Shown here one piece after another: positions 13,284 through 21,170 of a stretch of 21,170 nt of DNA. The stretch comes from an uncultured Mycoplasmatota bacterium (GTDB lineage: Bacteria > Bacillota_I > Bacilli_A > RF39 > UBA660): positions 1-21,170 of the forward strand of contig CANPBV010000014.1 in the NCBI GenBank assembly GCA_947572405.1, read 5' to 3'. Within the stretch, counting starts at the first letter, position 1. The number at the start of each line of letters is the position of its first letter. The translations under genes were made by a program, and so were the position numbers. The notes under the pieces were generated by a model. The model saw only the letters and a program-made list of their open reading frames with translations, was not told where the DNA came from and ran no database searches.

Positions 13284-13631
13284 TTAAAAACTATTTTCGA
13301 TACAACTATCATAATACTCATCGTCAAACCAATACCCAGAAATACATCGATCATCAGACCATTTTCCGTCTGCTTTTATACAACAAGATTTTCTAGCTGA
13401 ATGATTTACAGGATTTTCTGTTTCTGTCCATTCATCCATAATCGCAATAAAGAACCAGAAAAACATAATGAGTGCGAAACCAGCTACTCCTACTACAACT
13501 GCAATTACTAAGTTTTTATCCAAATCTTTCGGAGCAGATGTAGAACGATTACTTACTTTTTTCCCACAATTTAAACAGGCATAAGCTCCCTCTTTTAATT
13601 CTTTTCCGCAGTTACTACAAAATTTTGGCAT
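13284..13631 (-). CDS. zinc-ribbon membrane protein with cysteine-containing outer domain
   Basis: 115 residues. A zinc-ribbon with C5xxC8 and C19xxC22 (FCSNCGKEL, ACLNCGKKV) is followed by a polar linker, one transmembrane helix (about 41-64) and a 50-residue acidic tail with C83, C84, C96 and C110 and aromatic residues. A cytoplasmic ribbon and an outer tail with possible disulfides fit the charge pattern. Such zinc-ribbon single-pass proteins are common in Bacillota and have no defined function. AGGAAG lies 7 nt before the ATG. It is a single-gene unit with its own promoter and terminator between the two ABC systems. Any role with them is only proximity. Confidence 0.85.
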   Translation of the reverse strand: MPKFCSNCGKELKEGAYACLNCGKKVSNRSTSAPKDLDKNLVIAVVVGVAGFALIMFFWFFIAIMDEWTETENPVNHSARKSCCIKADGKWSDDRCISGYWFDDEYYDSCIENSF

Positions 13632-13650
13632 AAAATCACTTCCTATTAAT

Positions 13651-13661
13651 AGTATAACATA
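13651..13661 (-). promoter_or_regulatory. extended -10 promoter of the zinc-ribbon gene
   Basis: TATGTTATACT on the minus strand, about 20 nt upstream of the ATG at 13631. No consensus -35. Third copy of this 11-mer in the window. Confidence 0.6.
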
Positions 13662-13726
13662 GAAAAAAGAAATATGTTATCTATAAACCGATTTCTTTAT
13701 AATTTTTGCGTTCTGTGACCATAGTT

Positions 13727-13782
13727 AAAAAGGTATCTCTATCACGAAGCTGTTAAGGAAATTATCACAATCTCAAGATACC
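13727..13782 (-). terminator. possible long-loop terminator after the first ABC exporter
   Basis: On the minus strand GGTATCT (13776-13782) can pair with AGATACC (13732-13738), and TTTTT follows. The loop is 37 nt, so folding is uncertain. It is the only terminator-like structure in the 216-bp gap below the permease stop at 13848. I see no gene in the gap. Confidence 0.35.
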
Positions 13783-13847
13783 GTTTTATGAAACTTTTCA
13801 CTGGGTTTTGCTATTTTTTTCTTAAGTAATCCTATTATGAGTGTCAC

Positions 13848-16277
13848 TTATTCATTACTCTTTAAGGATTCTACCATATCTATCTTCTTTAAGTTAAAGT
13901 GCGTTATTTTACTCACAATAATCGTAAATAAAATAGCAATAAAAACGGATATTACATAACTAAGTGGCTTAATATGTCTTACAAACATCAAGAAATCAGG
14001 CTCACAAGTACTAATCACATAATGACATAAGTAAAGTCCCCCAAATAATCCTAATGCAATGCCAACAATGGTGATAAAATAATTTTCATTGGTAATATAG
14101 GCATCCACTTCTTCATCATAAAATCCTAATACTTTTAAAGTAGAAATTTCTCTTTTCCGCTCACTAATATTAATAGAAGATAAATTATATAAAATAACAA
14201 AAGCTAACATGGCTGATGAAATAATTAAAATAATCACAACTGAATTTAAGGAATTCAGGGTATCTTCTAAAATTCCAGTACTAGTTTCTTTGGCAATAAT
14301 ATAAGAAACACTTTCTTGTTTCATAATTTCTCGGTCAAATTTCTTATTGTAATCCATATTATTTTTGATAAAGATGACATTCGTGTCATAAGTACCAAAT
14401 AGTTTTTGGTATGTTTCCCTGGTAAGATAGACATAATGGTTTACATAGTTTTCTACGATATGAGAAACCCTAATTTTTTTATATTCTCCATGAATGAGGA
14501 AAGAGCCCATATCTCCTACTTTGATATTTAAAAGTTTCGCCAACTTTTCACTGACCACGATTTCATCATTTTTTAGAGTCACTTCTTTTCCATCATTTAA
14601 TCTAATAGCTGGCTTTAAATCATCTTTTGGCGCTATTAGTTGTACTTCTAAGCTTTCTTTTTTTCCGTTATAAAATTCTAAGACTTCATAATGTCCTTCA
14701 ACAATCGCATCAATTTCAGCATTTCCTTGTAATAACTCCAATAAAGTGTCTTGATTGGTTCCTGTTTTTAAGAAAATCATACGATCATAAGTAAAGACAT
14801 GGTTGTAGTGTAAGTTGACAACATCTGCAACGGCATCTTTTACTCCAAAGCCAACTAATAATAAGGCTGTGGACCCAGCTATTCCAATGATCGTCACTAA
14901 AATTCTTTTTTTATACCGAAAAAGATTTCGAATCGAAATTTTGATTGAAAATGGAAGTTTTGTCCAAATTGGAAAACGTTCTAAAAAAATCTTTTTTCCG
15001 ATCCTTGGCGCTTTTGGACGCATTAAATTACTTGGCTTTTCTCTTAATATGAAAAATGATGTTACAATTGAGGCGCCACAAATACAGAAGGCAGAAATGG
15101 AATATCCAATCATTGCATATCCCAAATGAAATTCACAAATAAAGAATGGGATTTGAAACATTGAGGTATAAATATCCCAAACAATGGTAGGAAAAAGTCG
15201 AAACCCAATCAGCATACCTAATATTCCACCTATTGTAGTAGCTAAGAAGGCATAAAAGAAATGTTTTAAATAAATATGAATATTTGAAAATCCAAGGCCT
15301 TTTAATGTTCCGATATCCAGTCGCTCTTCTTCTACCATTCTGGACATAGAAATTAAGCTAATTAAAATAGCAACTACGAAAAATACGAGTGGGAAAACGG
15401 TTCCAATTTGACCGATATTGAAGGAAGCATCTATAAATGCTGCATAGCCCTGATTATCCGTTCTGTCAAAAATATGCCAAACGGATTTTACAAATCCTGC
15501 TTCTTTGGTCTCTAGGCTAATCATTGTATCGCGATAAAGTTCTTCATATCTAGCAGCTTCTCTCGCCTTTTGAATTGTTTTTAATTTTTCTTTTCCTTCT
15601 TCTACTTTTTTTAGATATAAGGTACTATTTGTTGTAAGATTTTCTGTATCTTTTAAACGGATATAAATACTAGTGTAATTGGCAAAAGAAAATAATTCGT
15701 CTAGGGCATAAAAGTAATAATCTAGAGCTCCGTTTCCAATATTTGTAGTACCACGATTACCAGAAAAATATAAGGGACTTTCTACAACTCCCACAATTTT
15801 AAAAGTGGTATTAGAAAACTCTTTATCGGGAATTGTAATGGTATCCCTTAATTTTAATTTATGGTTTTCCAAAAAGGCTTTTTCGACTACAATTTCATTT
15901 CTACTTTTAGGGGCAGTTCCTTCTACAATTTTAATTTTATTTATGTCATTGATAGATAACACTCGGACTATTTTTTCATTTCCATCAATTTCAACCATTT
16001 TATCAAGATATTTGCTTCCAATAATTTTATCCGCTATTTCTAAATCTTCTATTGCTTTTCTATCCTGTTCTGTTAAACCCAAAGTAGAGACAATTTCGAT
16101 ATCATAAAAAGAGGCCTCATCCAAATAGGTATCTAGGGTTTTTATCATATCTGGACTAGTCGCTTTGATTCCAACAAAAAATCCAACTCCAAGTAATGAC
16201 AAACAAAGTAATGAGAAAAATTTCTTTTTTGTATTCCTAATTGTTCTAATTGTACTTAAAAATAATTTGTTTTTCAT
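13848..16277 (-). CDS. ABC exporter permease, FtsX family
   Basis: 809 residues. The N-terminal helix (about 19-37) is followed by an outer region with a short coiled-coil-like segment (around 220-255), a first FtsX block (about 290-410) with LDIGTLKGLGFSNIHIY, and a middle linker with RPKAPRIGKKIFLER and ISIRNLFRYKKR. Then comes a helix with LVTIIGIAGSTALLLVGFG, a second outer region and a C-terminal FtsX block with REISTLKVLGFYDEEVDAY. From memory, relatives with this RPKAP/RNLFRYKKR linker are often over 1,000 residues because of a long outer coiled-coil; here that insert is nearly absent. It starts one base after the ATPase stop with a weak GAGTGG site, so translation is probably coupled. 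Substrate unknown; lipid, lipoprotein or peptide export are possible. Confidence 0.9.
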   Translation of the reverse strand: MKNKLFLSTIRTIRNTKKKFFSLLCLSLLGVGFFVGIKATSPDMIKTLDTYLDEASFYDIEIVSTLGLTEQDRKAIEDLEIADKIIGSKYLDKMVEIDGNEKIVRVLSINDINKIKIVEGTAPKSRNEIVVEKAFLENHKLKLRDTITIPDKEFSNTTFKIVGVVESPLYFSGNRGTTNIGNGALDYYFYALDELFSFANYTSIYIRLKDTENLTTNSTLYLKKVEEGKEKLKTIQKAREAARYEELYRDTMISLETKEAGFVKSVWHIFDRTDNQGYAAFIDASFNIGQIGTVFPLVFFVVAILISLISMSRMVEEERLDIGTLKGLGFSNIHIYLKHFFYAFLATTIGGILGMLIGFRLFPTIVWDIYTSMFQIPFFICEFHLGYAMIGYSISAFCICGASIVTSFFILREKPSNLMRPKAPRIGKKIFLERFPIWTKLPFSIKISIRNLFRYKKRILVTIIGIAGSTALLLVGFGVKDAVADVVNLHYNHVFTYDRMIFLKTGTNQDTLLELLQGNAEIDAIVEGHYEVLEFYNGKKESLEVQLIAPKDDLKPAIRLNDGKEVTLKNDEIVVSEKLAKLLNIKVGDMGSFLIHGEYKKIRVSHIVENYVNHYVYLTRETYQKLFGTYDTNVIFIKNNMDYNKKFDREIMKQESVSYIIAKETSTGILEDTLNSLNSVVIILIISSAMLAFVILYNLSSINISERKREISTLKVLGFYDEEVDAYITNENYFITIVGIALGLFGGLYLCHYVISTCEPDFLMFVRHIKPLSYVISVFIAILFTIIVSKITHFNLKKIDMVESLKSNE

Positions 16278-16278
16278 A

Positions 16279-16980
16279 TTACCACTCTATCTCATCAATG
16301 GATTTTGGATGCTTATTTAAAATGATATCCCCTACTTTTCCACTATTGAATTTGATTATTTTGTCGGCCATTTCTGCTATTACACTATTATGGGTAATTA
16401 CTACAACTGTCATTTTTTCTTTTCTACAAACGTTCTCTAAAAGTTTTAGGATTTGTTTCCCCGTTTTATAATCAAGCGCTCCTGTTGGTTCATCACACAA
16501 TAATAGTTTTGGATTTTTGGCGATTGCCCGAGCAATGGATACTCTTTGTTGTTCACCACCTGATAGTTGAGATGGAAAATTATAGAATCTGTTTTTAAGT
16601 CCAACACGACTTAGTATTTCTTTTGGATCTAAATGATCATGACAAAGTTGAACTGCTAATTCTACATTTTCCAAAGCTGTTAAATTTTGTATCAAATTAT
16701 AAAATTGAAACACAAAACCAATATCATTTCTACGATATTTGGTCAAGTTACGGGTCTTTAATTTTTCAATATGCTCCCCATCTACAATAATTTCTCCTGA
16801 AGAGGCATTATCCATTCCCCCTAAAATATTTAAACAGGTCGTTTTCCCTGCTCCAGATGGACCTAAGATAACAACCAATTCTCCTTGATTAATTTCAAAG
16901 GATACTTTATCTAGAGCTTTCATTTTAATTTCTCCCATTTGATAAGTTTTACTTACATGTTTAAATTCGATATATGCCAC
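16279..16980 (-). CDS. ABC exporter ATPase (MacB/LolD type)
   Basis: 233 residues beginning at a GTG codon; GGAG lies 8 nt upstream, and the nearby ATG is out of frame. Walker A GPSGAGKT (40-47), Q-loop FVFQFYNL, signature LSGGEQQR (139-146), Walker B LLLCDEP (159-165), H-loop TH (196-197). It pairs with the permease at 13848-16277, one base downstream. No kinase or regulator accompanies this exporter, and no clear -35/-10 is visible upstream. Confidence 0.95.
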   Translation of the reverse strand: MAYIEFKHVSKTYQMGEIKMKALDKVSFEINQGELVVILGPSGAGKTTCLNILGGMDNASSGEIIVDGEHIEKLKTRNLTKYRRNDIGFVFQFYNLIQNLTALENVELAVQLCHDHLDPKEILSRVGLKNRFYNFPSQLSGGEQQRVSIARAIAKNPKLLLCDEPTGALDYKTGKQILKLLENVCRKEKMTVVVITHNSVIAEMADKIIKFNSGKVGDIILNKHPKSIDEIEW

Positions 16981-17013
16981 GTTATCATCTCCATATTAAT
17001 ATCATTATTACAT

Positions 17014-17039
17014 AAAAACCCCAATAGGGGAAGTTTTTT
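17014..17039. terminator. terminator after the hybrid kinase (bidirectional)
   Basis: CCCC/GGGG stem with a 4-nt loop (17019-17030), flanked by A5 and T6 runs that can extend it. On the minus strand TTTTT follows the stem directly. It separates the kinase from the ABC operon. The 17040-17200 stretch between it and the kinase stop shows no gene; it contains only AT-rich sequence and a pair of TGTAACA/TGTTACA inverted arms. Confidence 0.7.
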
Positions 17040-17200
17040 GATTGCGCTAAAACGCTTTTATTCAAAATATCTAGTGTTTGTATACAATTTATTTAGGGAC
17101 TAATAAAGTAATCCATTTTGATTTAACATTATGAAACTGGCACATTATATATGTAACATAAAAGACTCTTAAAAAAATATAGACACAACAAACTGTTACA

Positions 17201-19027
17201 TTATTTTATATTCATATATTTATTTAGGATTTGTTTTATCTCATCTTTTGTAATTGGAACGCCAATAGTATCACCAAAGCCAATATTGATATAGGTATCT
17301 TTTGTTTCTATATCCTCATGTTTTGTCATGAGCACTACTGGAACCTTAAAACTCTCAATAGTTTTTAATTTTTCAAATGTATGAATACTACTTAATTTTG
17401 GCAATGTTTCATCCATTAAAATAAGTTGATAATTCTCTTTGTTTCTAACTTTTTCTAAGCATGCTTGGCCATTTTTTACAACATTATAATCCACATGAAA
17501 CTTTTTAAGTAAGGATATTAGTTTCTTTTCTATTTTTTCATCTGATGTAACAATTAATACACAGTCCTGATTGACATAAATATTTTCATATTGTGCGACT
17601 GCCTTTGTCACTTCTGTTTTTTCCTTCATTGGAATCTTTTGATCAATCACAACAATAAACTTTGTTCCCTTTTCAATTTGACTGGTTACTGTTATGGTTC
17701 CACCAATTAAGTCTATCAAAGTTTTTATAAAGACTAAATTTTTCTGGCTATCATCAATTTCGTGATTTTCATAAGCGTCTACCTTATTTTTATCAAATAT
17801 ATGGTTTAGTTGATCTGCTGTCATTCCCCTTCCAGAATCTTCTACAACGATAATTAAACGACATACATCATATTTTACTACAGCATTTACATTAAACTCT
17901 ATAAATCCGTCTCTAGTATAAGTTGCAGCATTTTCTAATAATGTACTTACGATTTGTTTGATTCTTAACGAATCCCCACTTAAATATTCAGGCACACTTT
18001 GATCATAATTAAAACGTAATTCCACATTTTTTTCTTTCAATTGTAGTTTAATTATACGCGCTAGTCCTCCAAATAAATTAGATGGTTGATACTTATGATT
18101 TTCAATTGTAATTTTTCGATTTTCTAATTCTGATATATTTATTACACTATTTACTAATGAAAGTGCATTTTTGACTGAATACTTAATTTCCATTAAATTA
18201 GCTTTGATCGCTTCACTATCATTTTCCATAATTGCATCTTTACTTAGACGACTAATTTCCCTGAGAGGTTCACGTAATTGTTGTGTAATATTAAATAAAA
18301 ATGTTGATTTTTCATTATTAGAATTTTCTGCATATTCTTTGGCCTTATGAAGTTCACGCAATAATTGGATATCGGGATTTTCAATTGTAAAATACATCAT
18401 AAAGGATACAAAGGTTTCCATACCAGTCATTAGGATAATACCTGGATTTAACATTTGAATTGTAGCCACTATAGCTCCAAATACAATGAATACAAACAAT
18501 GGCAAATAACGTTTTTGCATTATATTCTTAAAATTGCTTAACAAACTTCGTAGCCAAGCAATAATACAAACTCCACTTGCCAAATAAATAATATTAATAC
18601 TAGCTCCATAGGTATAACCACCTATACCATCATAGAAAACATGCATTGGAAGTAAAAACATTGCAATAATTAAAATCCAATAAATGATAATCCATTCTCT
18701 TTTAATACTTTTTATTAAATGCCTCTGTTTTTCTCGTTGCTTTTGATAGGAAATAAAACGTATATAGACAGTAAATATTACAAGCCAGGTAATTAAGTAG
18801 ACCAAATATAAACGCAATATAGTAAATGCAATCAAAGGTGCTGAATCAGTTATTTTTAATGCCCAATGACAACTAATATCAATAATTAAACCAAAGAAAT
18901 TCGTAACAATTATCCATGAATATAATTTATTTTCAATTGTATTAATTCTTTTCTTAGAAAAATAAATAATTAATAACAAAATACTAAATGCTAAACACCC
19001 ATAACGAAATAATAAACCACCTGTCAT
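17201..19027 (-). CDS. degenerate membrane hybrid sensor kinase (HisKA-HATPase-REC)
   Basis: 608 residues from the ATG at 19027, which has GGAAG 8 nt upstream. An ATG at 19042 is in frame but lacks a site. About 6-7 transmembrane helices (about 5-215) lead to a HisKA-like helix in which the usual N-x-S-H-E-x-R-x-P-L reads NITQQLREPL (246-255), with Gln at the phospho-His position (Q249). The ATPase domain keeps the N-box LLENAATYT (N366) and EDSGRGM, but the G2 GxGLG motif is gone. The receiver domain keeps D539 in LILMDETLP but has T-S instead of the paired acids and Val (V590) instead of the conserved Lys. By family logic it should not autophosphorylate or perform normal phosphotransfer. 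It may be a ligand-responsive scaffold or partner of another kinase. It has its own promoter and terminator. Confidence 0.85.
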   Translation of the reverse strand: MTGGLLFRYGCLAFSILLLIIYFSKKRINTIENKLYSWIIVTNFFGLIIDISCHWALKITDSAPLIAFTILRLYLVYLITWLVIFTVYIRFISYQKQREKQRHLIKSIKREWIIIYWILIIAMFLLPMHVFYDGIGGYTYGASINIIYLASGVCIIAWLRSLLSNFKNIMQKRYLPLFVFIVFGAIVATIQMLNPGIILMTGMETFVSFMMYFTIENPDIQLLRELHKAKEYAENSNNEKSTFLFNITQQLREPLREISRLSKDAIMENDSEAIKANLMEIKYSVKNALSLVNSVINISELENRKITIENHKYQPSNLFGGLARIIKLQLKEKNVELRFNYDQSVPEYLSGDSLRIKQIVSTLLENAATYTRDGFIEFNVNAVVKYDVCRLIIVVEDSGRGMTADQLNHIFDKNKVDAYENHEIDDSQKNLVFIKTLIDLIGGTITVTSQIEKGTKFIVVIDQKIPMKEKTEVTKAVAQYENIYVNQDCVLIVTSDEKIEKKLISLLKKFHVDYNVVKNGQACLEKVRNKENYQLILMDETLPKLSSIHTFEKLKTIESFKVPVVLMTKHEDIETKDTYINIGFGDTIGVPITKDEIKQILNKYMNIK

Positions 19028-19056
19028 ATCAAACACTTCCATTCTTTACTATAATC

Positions 19057-19065
19057 ATTATATCA
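19057..19065 (-). promoter_or_regulatory. extended -10 promoter of the hybrid kinase
   Basis: TGATATAAT on the minus strand: perfect TATAAT with a TGn extension, about 30 nt before the ATG at 19027. The -35 is weak. The element lies just downstream of the terminator of the ANL gene. Confidence 0.6.
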
Positions 19066-19085
19066 TGTTCCTCTTACAATAGAAA

Positions 19086-19121
19086 GAAAAAACAATAGAA
19101 ACTATTAAAATTTCTATTGTT
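19086..19121 (-). terminator. strong terminator of the ANL gene
   Basis: Perfect 11-bp stem AACAATAGAAA/TTTCTATTGTT with a 9-nt loop (19091-19121), followed on the minus strand by T5. It begins 3 nt after the TAA stop. Confidence 0.88.
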
Positions 19122-19124
19122 ATA

Positions 19125-21047
19125 TTATATTGTAATCAACTTTTGAACCAATTTTAAAATTTTTCCCTTTTCAGGTGCTATTGGGGCCTCTGACAAATGC
19201 ACCCCCTTTTGCATTGATTCCAAATCTAAAATTGGGCTTCCATCTTGTGGCAATGCAATATAAGAATAAGCTTTTTCATCAATCGGTTTTGCATAGCCTG
19301 TTCTTTCCCCTTTAAGAGCTTCAATATCTCTTTTTCCTGCTTTTGCACGTACAAACTCTGTTTTAAACTTAAATCCATATGGAACCGAAGCAGGATGATT
19401 TTTAAATGCTTCTCTACATCTTCTATCTAAATCAAACAAAATGTCTTCCTCTTGCCCTACATATTCTTCACTTAAAACAACAAATGCGACTGGCACTTCC
19501 CTTGCCCCATTTTCAATTTGTAAGCCTACAACTTCACACTGAACAACAGCCTCATTTTGAAATAATACATTTTCAATATCAAATAAATATATTTTCTCGT
19601 TTTTTGGTCCTAAAATGTAATCAATTGACCTTCCCAAAACATGAATTCCACCTTTTTCATCAATAAATCCAACATCTCCAGTATTTCCCCATACTACGCC
19701 CTTCTCATCTGTCACAAAATTAGCCTTGGTCTTCTCTGGATTATTTTTATATCTTCTCATTCTACAAGGTGTTGAGGCAAACAAGATTCCTCTTTCATTA
19801 TAACCTTGCTCTTCCATTGTTTCTATATTTACTACCTTCATATTCACCCAAGGGAGAGGGATTCCAACTGAATCAGCTGTATTAAAGTTTTCATTGGTAA
19901 CAGTTAGACAAGCTCCATCCTCTGTTCTACCATACCCTTTTTGCATTGGCATTTCTGAACGATGTGCTTCTAAAAAACGGCTACACCATTTATCTGTTCC
20001 AATTGGCAACGGTTCTCCTCCTACAACATAATAAATAATAGAGCTAAAATCAACATCCTTCAGTTGTTTCGATTTAAACATTGCCATTAAACGAGTAGTA
20101 GGAAAAATCGTATAATGGATATCTCTTATTGCAAAATACTTTGCAATTGCCTCATTATTTTCAATTCTAGGATCTAATAAAATCGTTACACCAAGACCTA
20201 ATGGTAACACCATACAATTACATAAACCTGTCATAAACCAAGTTGGAATAGCAGAAAAAAATAAATTTCCACGATTAAAACGCATTCCAGAAACTTCATG
20301 TTGGCGTATCATAGCGGTAAACGCTTCATTGCTGTGAACAATCCCCTTTGGTTCCTCTGTAGTTCCACTACTATAAACTGTCACTAAATCACGATTTTCT
20401 TTATACGGAGCAGCTTTATGAATTTCTAGATTTTTTCCCTCTTTCATAAAGTCATTCCACGCAACAAACTTATCATTTTTTGGTATTGGTAACTTTTTCT
20501 TTTTTAAAATGTCTATAAAATCTTTAGCTACTTTCATTTGCTTTATACCAATTGGAAGTAAATTAGTTGATGAAATCAATACCACCTTTTCAATTGTTGA
20601 TTTTTCTATTGCTTCTGCGATTCGTTCATCATAGAAATCCTCAAATAAAAATAATACTTTAGAGTGGCATTCATTCATAACTTGTAATAAATGTTCTTTA
20701 GAAAATGTTGGAGCAATATCATCAATTTGGCTTCCCATTTTACTAGCTGCTAAAAGTAGCTCAATAACTTGTGGAATTGCTGGCATACAAACCAAAGCAT
20801 TATTATCCTCTACAATTCCATATTTTAAAAGCATCTCTGCACAAATATCAACGTTTCTAAATAAATCTCGATAAGTAATTTTCTGCCCCCAAAGTTCGAG
20901 TGCAACTTGGTTCATATGATCCTTATTTTTATCGTAAATATACTGATATATTGTACATTGTGGAACATCTTTTCTATCCGCTCCCTCTGGATAATATTGC
21001 ATCCATATTCTTTCCTCTGATGGGAAATTTCTTGTTCTTTCTTCCAT
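19125..21047 (-). CDS. adenylate-forming (ANL) acyl-CoA synthetase-like enzyme
   Basis: 640 residues from the ATG at 21047 (MEERTRNF), with GGAGG 7 nt upstream; an earlier in-frame ATG at 21083 would overlap the promoter. AMP-binding superfamily motifs in order: P-loop YSSGTTEEPKG (225-235; the usual Gly after TT is Glu), A5 YGRTEDG (372-378), A7 WGNTGD (453-458), hinge GRSIDYI (472-478) and a C-terminal A10-like AKAGKRD with the likely catalytic Lys (K572). Such enzymes activate a carboxylic acid as acyl-AMP and usually transfer it to CoA or a carrier protein. The length and soluble character fit an acyl- or acetoacetyl-CoA synthetase relative, but the substrate cannot be read from the sequence. 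It forms a single-gene unit; no carrier protein or thioesterase is adjacent. Confidence 0.88.
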   Translation of the reverse strand: MEERTRNFPSEERIWMQYYPEGADRKDVPQCTIYQYIYDKNKDHMNQVALELWGQKITYRDLFRNVDICAEMLLKYGIVEDNNALVCMPAIPQVIELLLAASKMGSQIDDIAPTFSKEHLLQVMNECHSKVLFLFEDFYDERIAEAIEKSTIEKVVLISSTNLLPIGIKQMKVAKDFIDILKKKKLPIPKNDKFVAWNDFMKEGKNLEIHKAAPYKENRDLVTVYSSGTTEEPKGIVHSNEAFTAMIRQHEVSGMRFNRGNLFFSAIPTWFMTGLCNCMVLPLGLGVTILLDPRIENNEAIAKYFAIRDIHYTIFPTTRLMAMFKSKQLKDVDFSSIIYYVVGGEPLPIGTDKWCSRFLEAHRSEMPMQKGYGRTEDGACLTVTNENFNTADSVGIPLPWVNMKVVNIETMEEQGYNERGILFASTPCRMRRYKNNPEKTKANFVTDEKGVVWGNTGDVGFIDEKGGIHVLGRSIDYILGPKNEKIYLFDIENVLFQNEAVVQCEVVGLQIENGAREVPVAFVVLSEEYVGQEEDILFDLDRRCREAFKNHPASVPYGFKFKTEFVRAKAGKRDIEALKGERTGYAKPIDEKAYSYIALPQDGSPILDLESMQKGVHLSEAPIAPEKGKILKLVQKLITI

Positions 21048-21073
21048 ATTCTTTCCTCCCCGACATAAGTGGT

Positions 21074-21102
21074 ATATTAGCACATCTAATACAATTTGTC
21101 AA
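21074..21102 (-). promoter_or_regulatory. promoter of the ANL gene
   Basis: Consensus TTGACA (21097-21102 on the minus strand), 17-nt spacer and TAATAT (21074-21079), about 27 nt before the ATG at 21047. It supports the later start codon. Confidence 0.75.
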
Positions 21103-21148
21103 AATTCACCATTTTTTGATAGTGTAAAATGGTTTGGGGATGGAGTAC

Positions 21149-21168
21149 AAAAAAGGAAGACCTTTTGT
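21149..21168 (-). terminator. probable terminator of a gene beyond the right edge
   Basis: AAAAGG/CCTTTT stem with a 4-nt loop, ending in a T run on the minus strand. The last three bases (tta) read TAA on the minus strand and could be the stop of the next gene, which lies outside the window. Confidence 0.45.
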
Positions 21169-21170
21169 TA

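Noticed and set aside
13732..13830. Plus-strand stop-free stretch of about 32 codons that looks protein-like, perhaps a transposase remnant
   Set aside because: No start codon, no ribosome site and no recognisable motif. A frame of this length is expected by chance, and no terminal inverted repeats of an insertion sequence were found.
17150..17200. TGTAACA/TGTTACA inverted arms as a regulator site like that at 13235
   Set aside because: The arms are inverted rather than tandem and about 30 bp apart, and they sit at the 3' end of the kinase gene, some 200 bp from the next start codon.
1..21170. CRISPR arrays, insertion sequences, prophage genes, replication origin
   Set aside because: I saw no regularly spaced repeats, transposase or integrase motifs, phage structural genes or DnaA-box clusters.

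Overview
The window reads like a chromosomal segment of a low-GC Gram-positive bacterium (Bacillota, probably a gut Bacilli/Erysipelotrichia-like lineage). The DNA is very AT-rich, Shine-Dalgarno sites are strong (AGGAGG, GGAGG), and the genes are BceAB/MacB-type ABC exporters, a VanS-like kinase and a DAACS symporter. TGG encodes Trp and TGA is used as a stop, so the standard bacterial code applies rather than the Mycoplasma code. Nearly everything is on the minus strand, so genes are read from the right end to the left.

From right to left: (a) an adenylate-forming (ANL) acyl-CoA-synthetase-like enzyme (21047-19125), then a membrane hybrid sensor kinase whose phospho-accepting His and several receiver residues are replaced (19027-17201). 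(b) A first ABC exporter: ATPase (16980-16279) and an 809-residue FtsX-type permease (16277-13848). (c) A small zinc-ribbon membrane protein (13631-13284). (d) A second ABC exporter (ATPase 13199-12528, permease 12526-10055) followed by an OmpR-type regulator (10007-9348) and a VanS-like kinase (9358-8144). A direct repeat over the -35 region of this ABC promoter suggests control by the regulator. (e) A tRNA-Glu(CUC) gene (7999-7923).

(f) The most unusual stretch is 6692-7886. It holds what looks like an unannotated type I toxin-antitoxin locus: a 27-residue hydrophobic peptide on the plus strand (7646-7729) with an excellent promoter, and a convergent antisense RNA with its own strong promoter and terminator. 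Next to it is an XRE helix-turn-helix gene fused to a CYTH (class IV adenylate cyclase / triphosphatase) domain, cut in two by a single-base frameshift. The CYTH signature ExExK lies before the break and the rest of the active site after it.

(g) An operon of cysteine desulfurase, pentapeptide-repeat protein, small thioredoxin and a thioredoxin-CcdA/DsbD membrane fusion (6531-3353), with overlapping genes, looks like a sulfur/thiol-redox unit. (h) A GreA-like factor (3291-2740), a DAACS symporter with altered substrate-site residues (2692-1481), and a tandem pair of paralogous proteins of unknown function (1224-628 and 560-57).

Recurring local habits: an exact TATGTTATACT extended -10 element starts three transcription units, and intrinsic terminators often overlap the stop codon of the gene they end. 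All functional assignments come from reading motifs by eye; no database search was possible.
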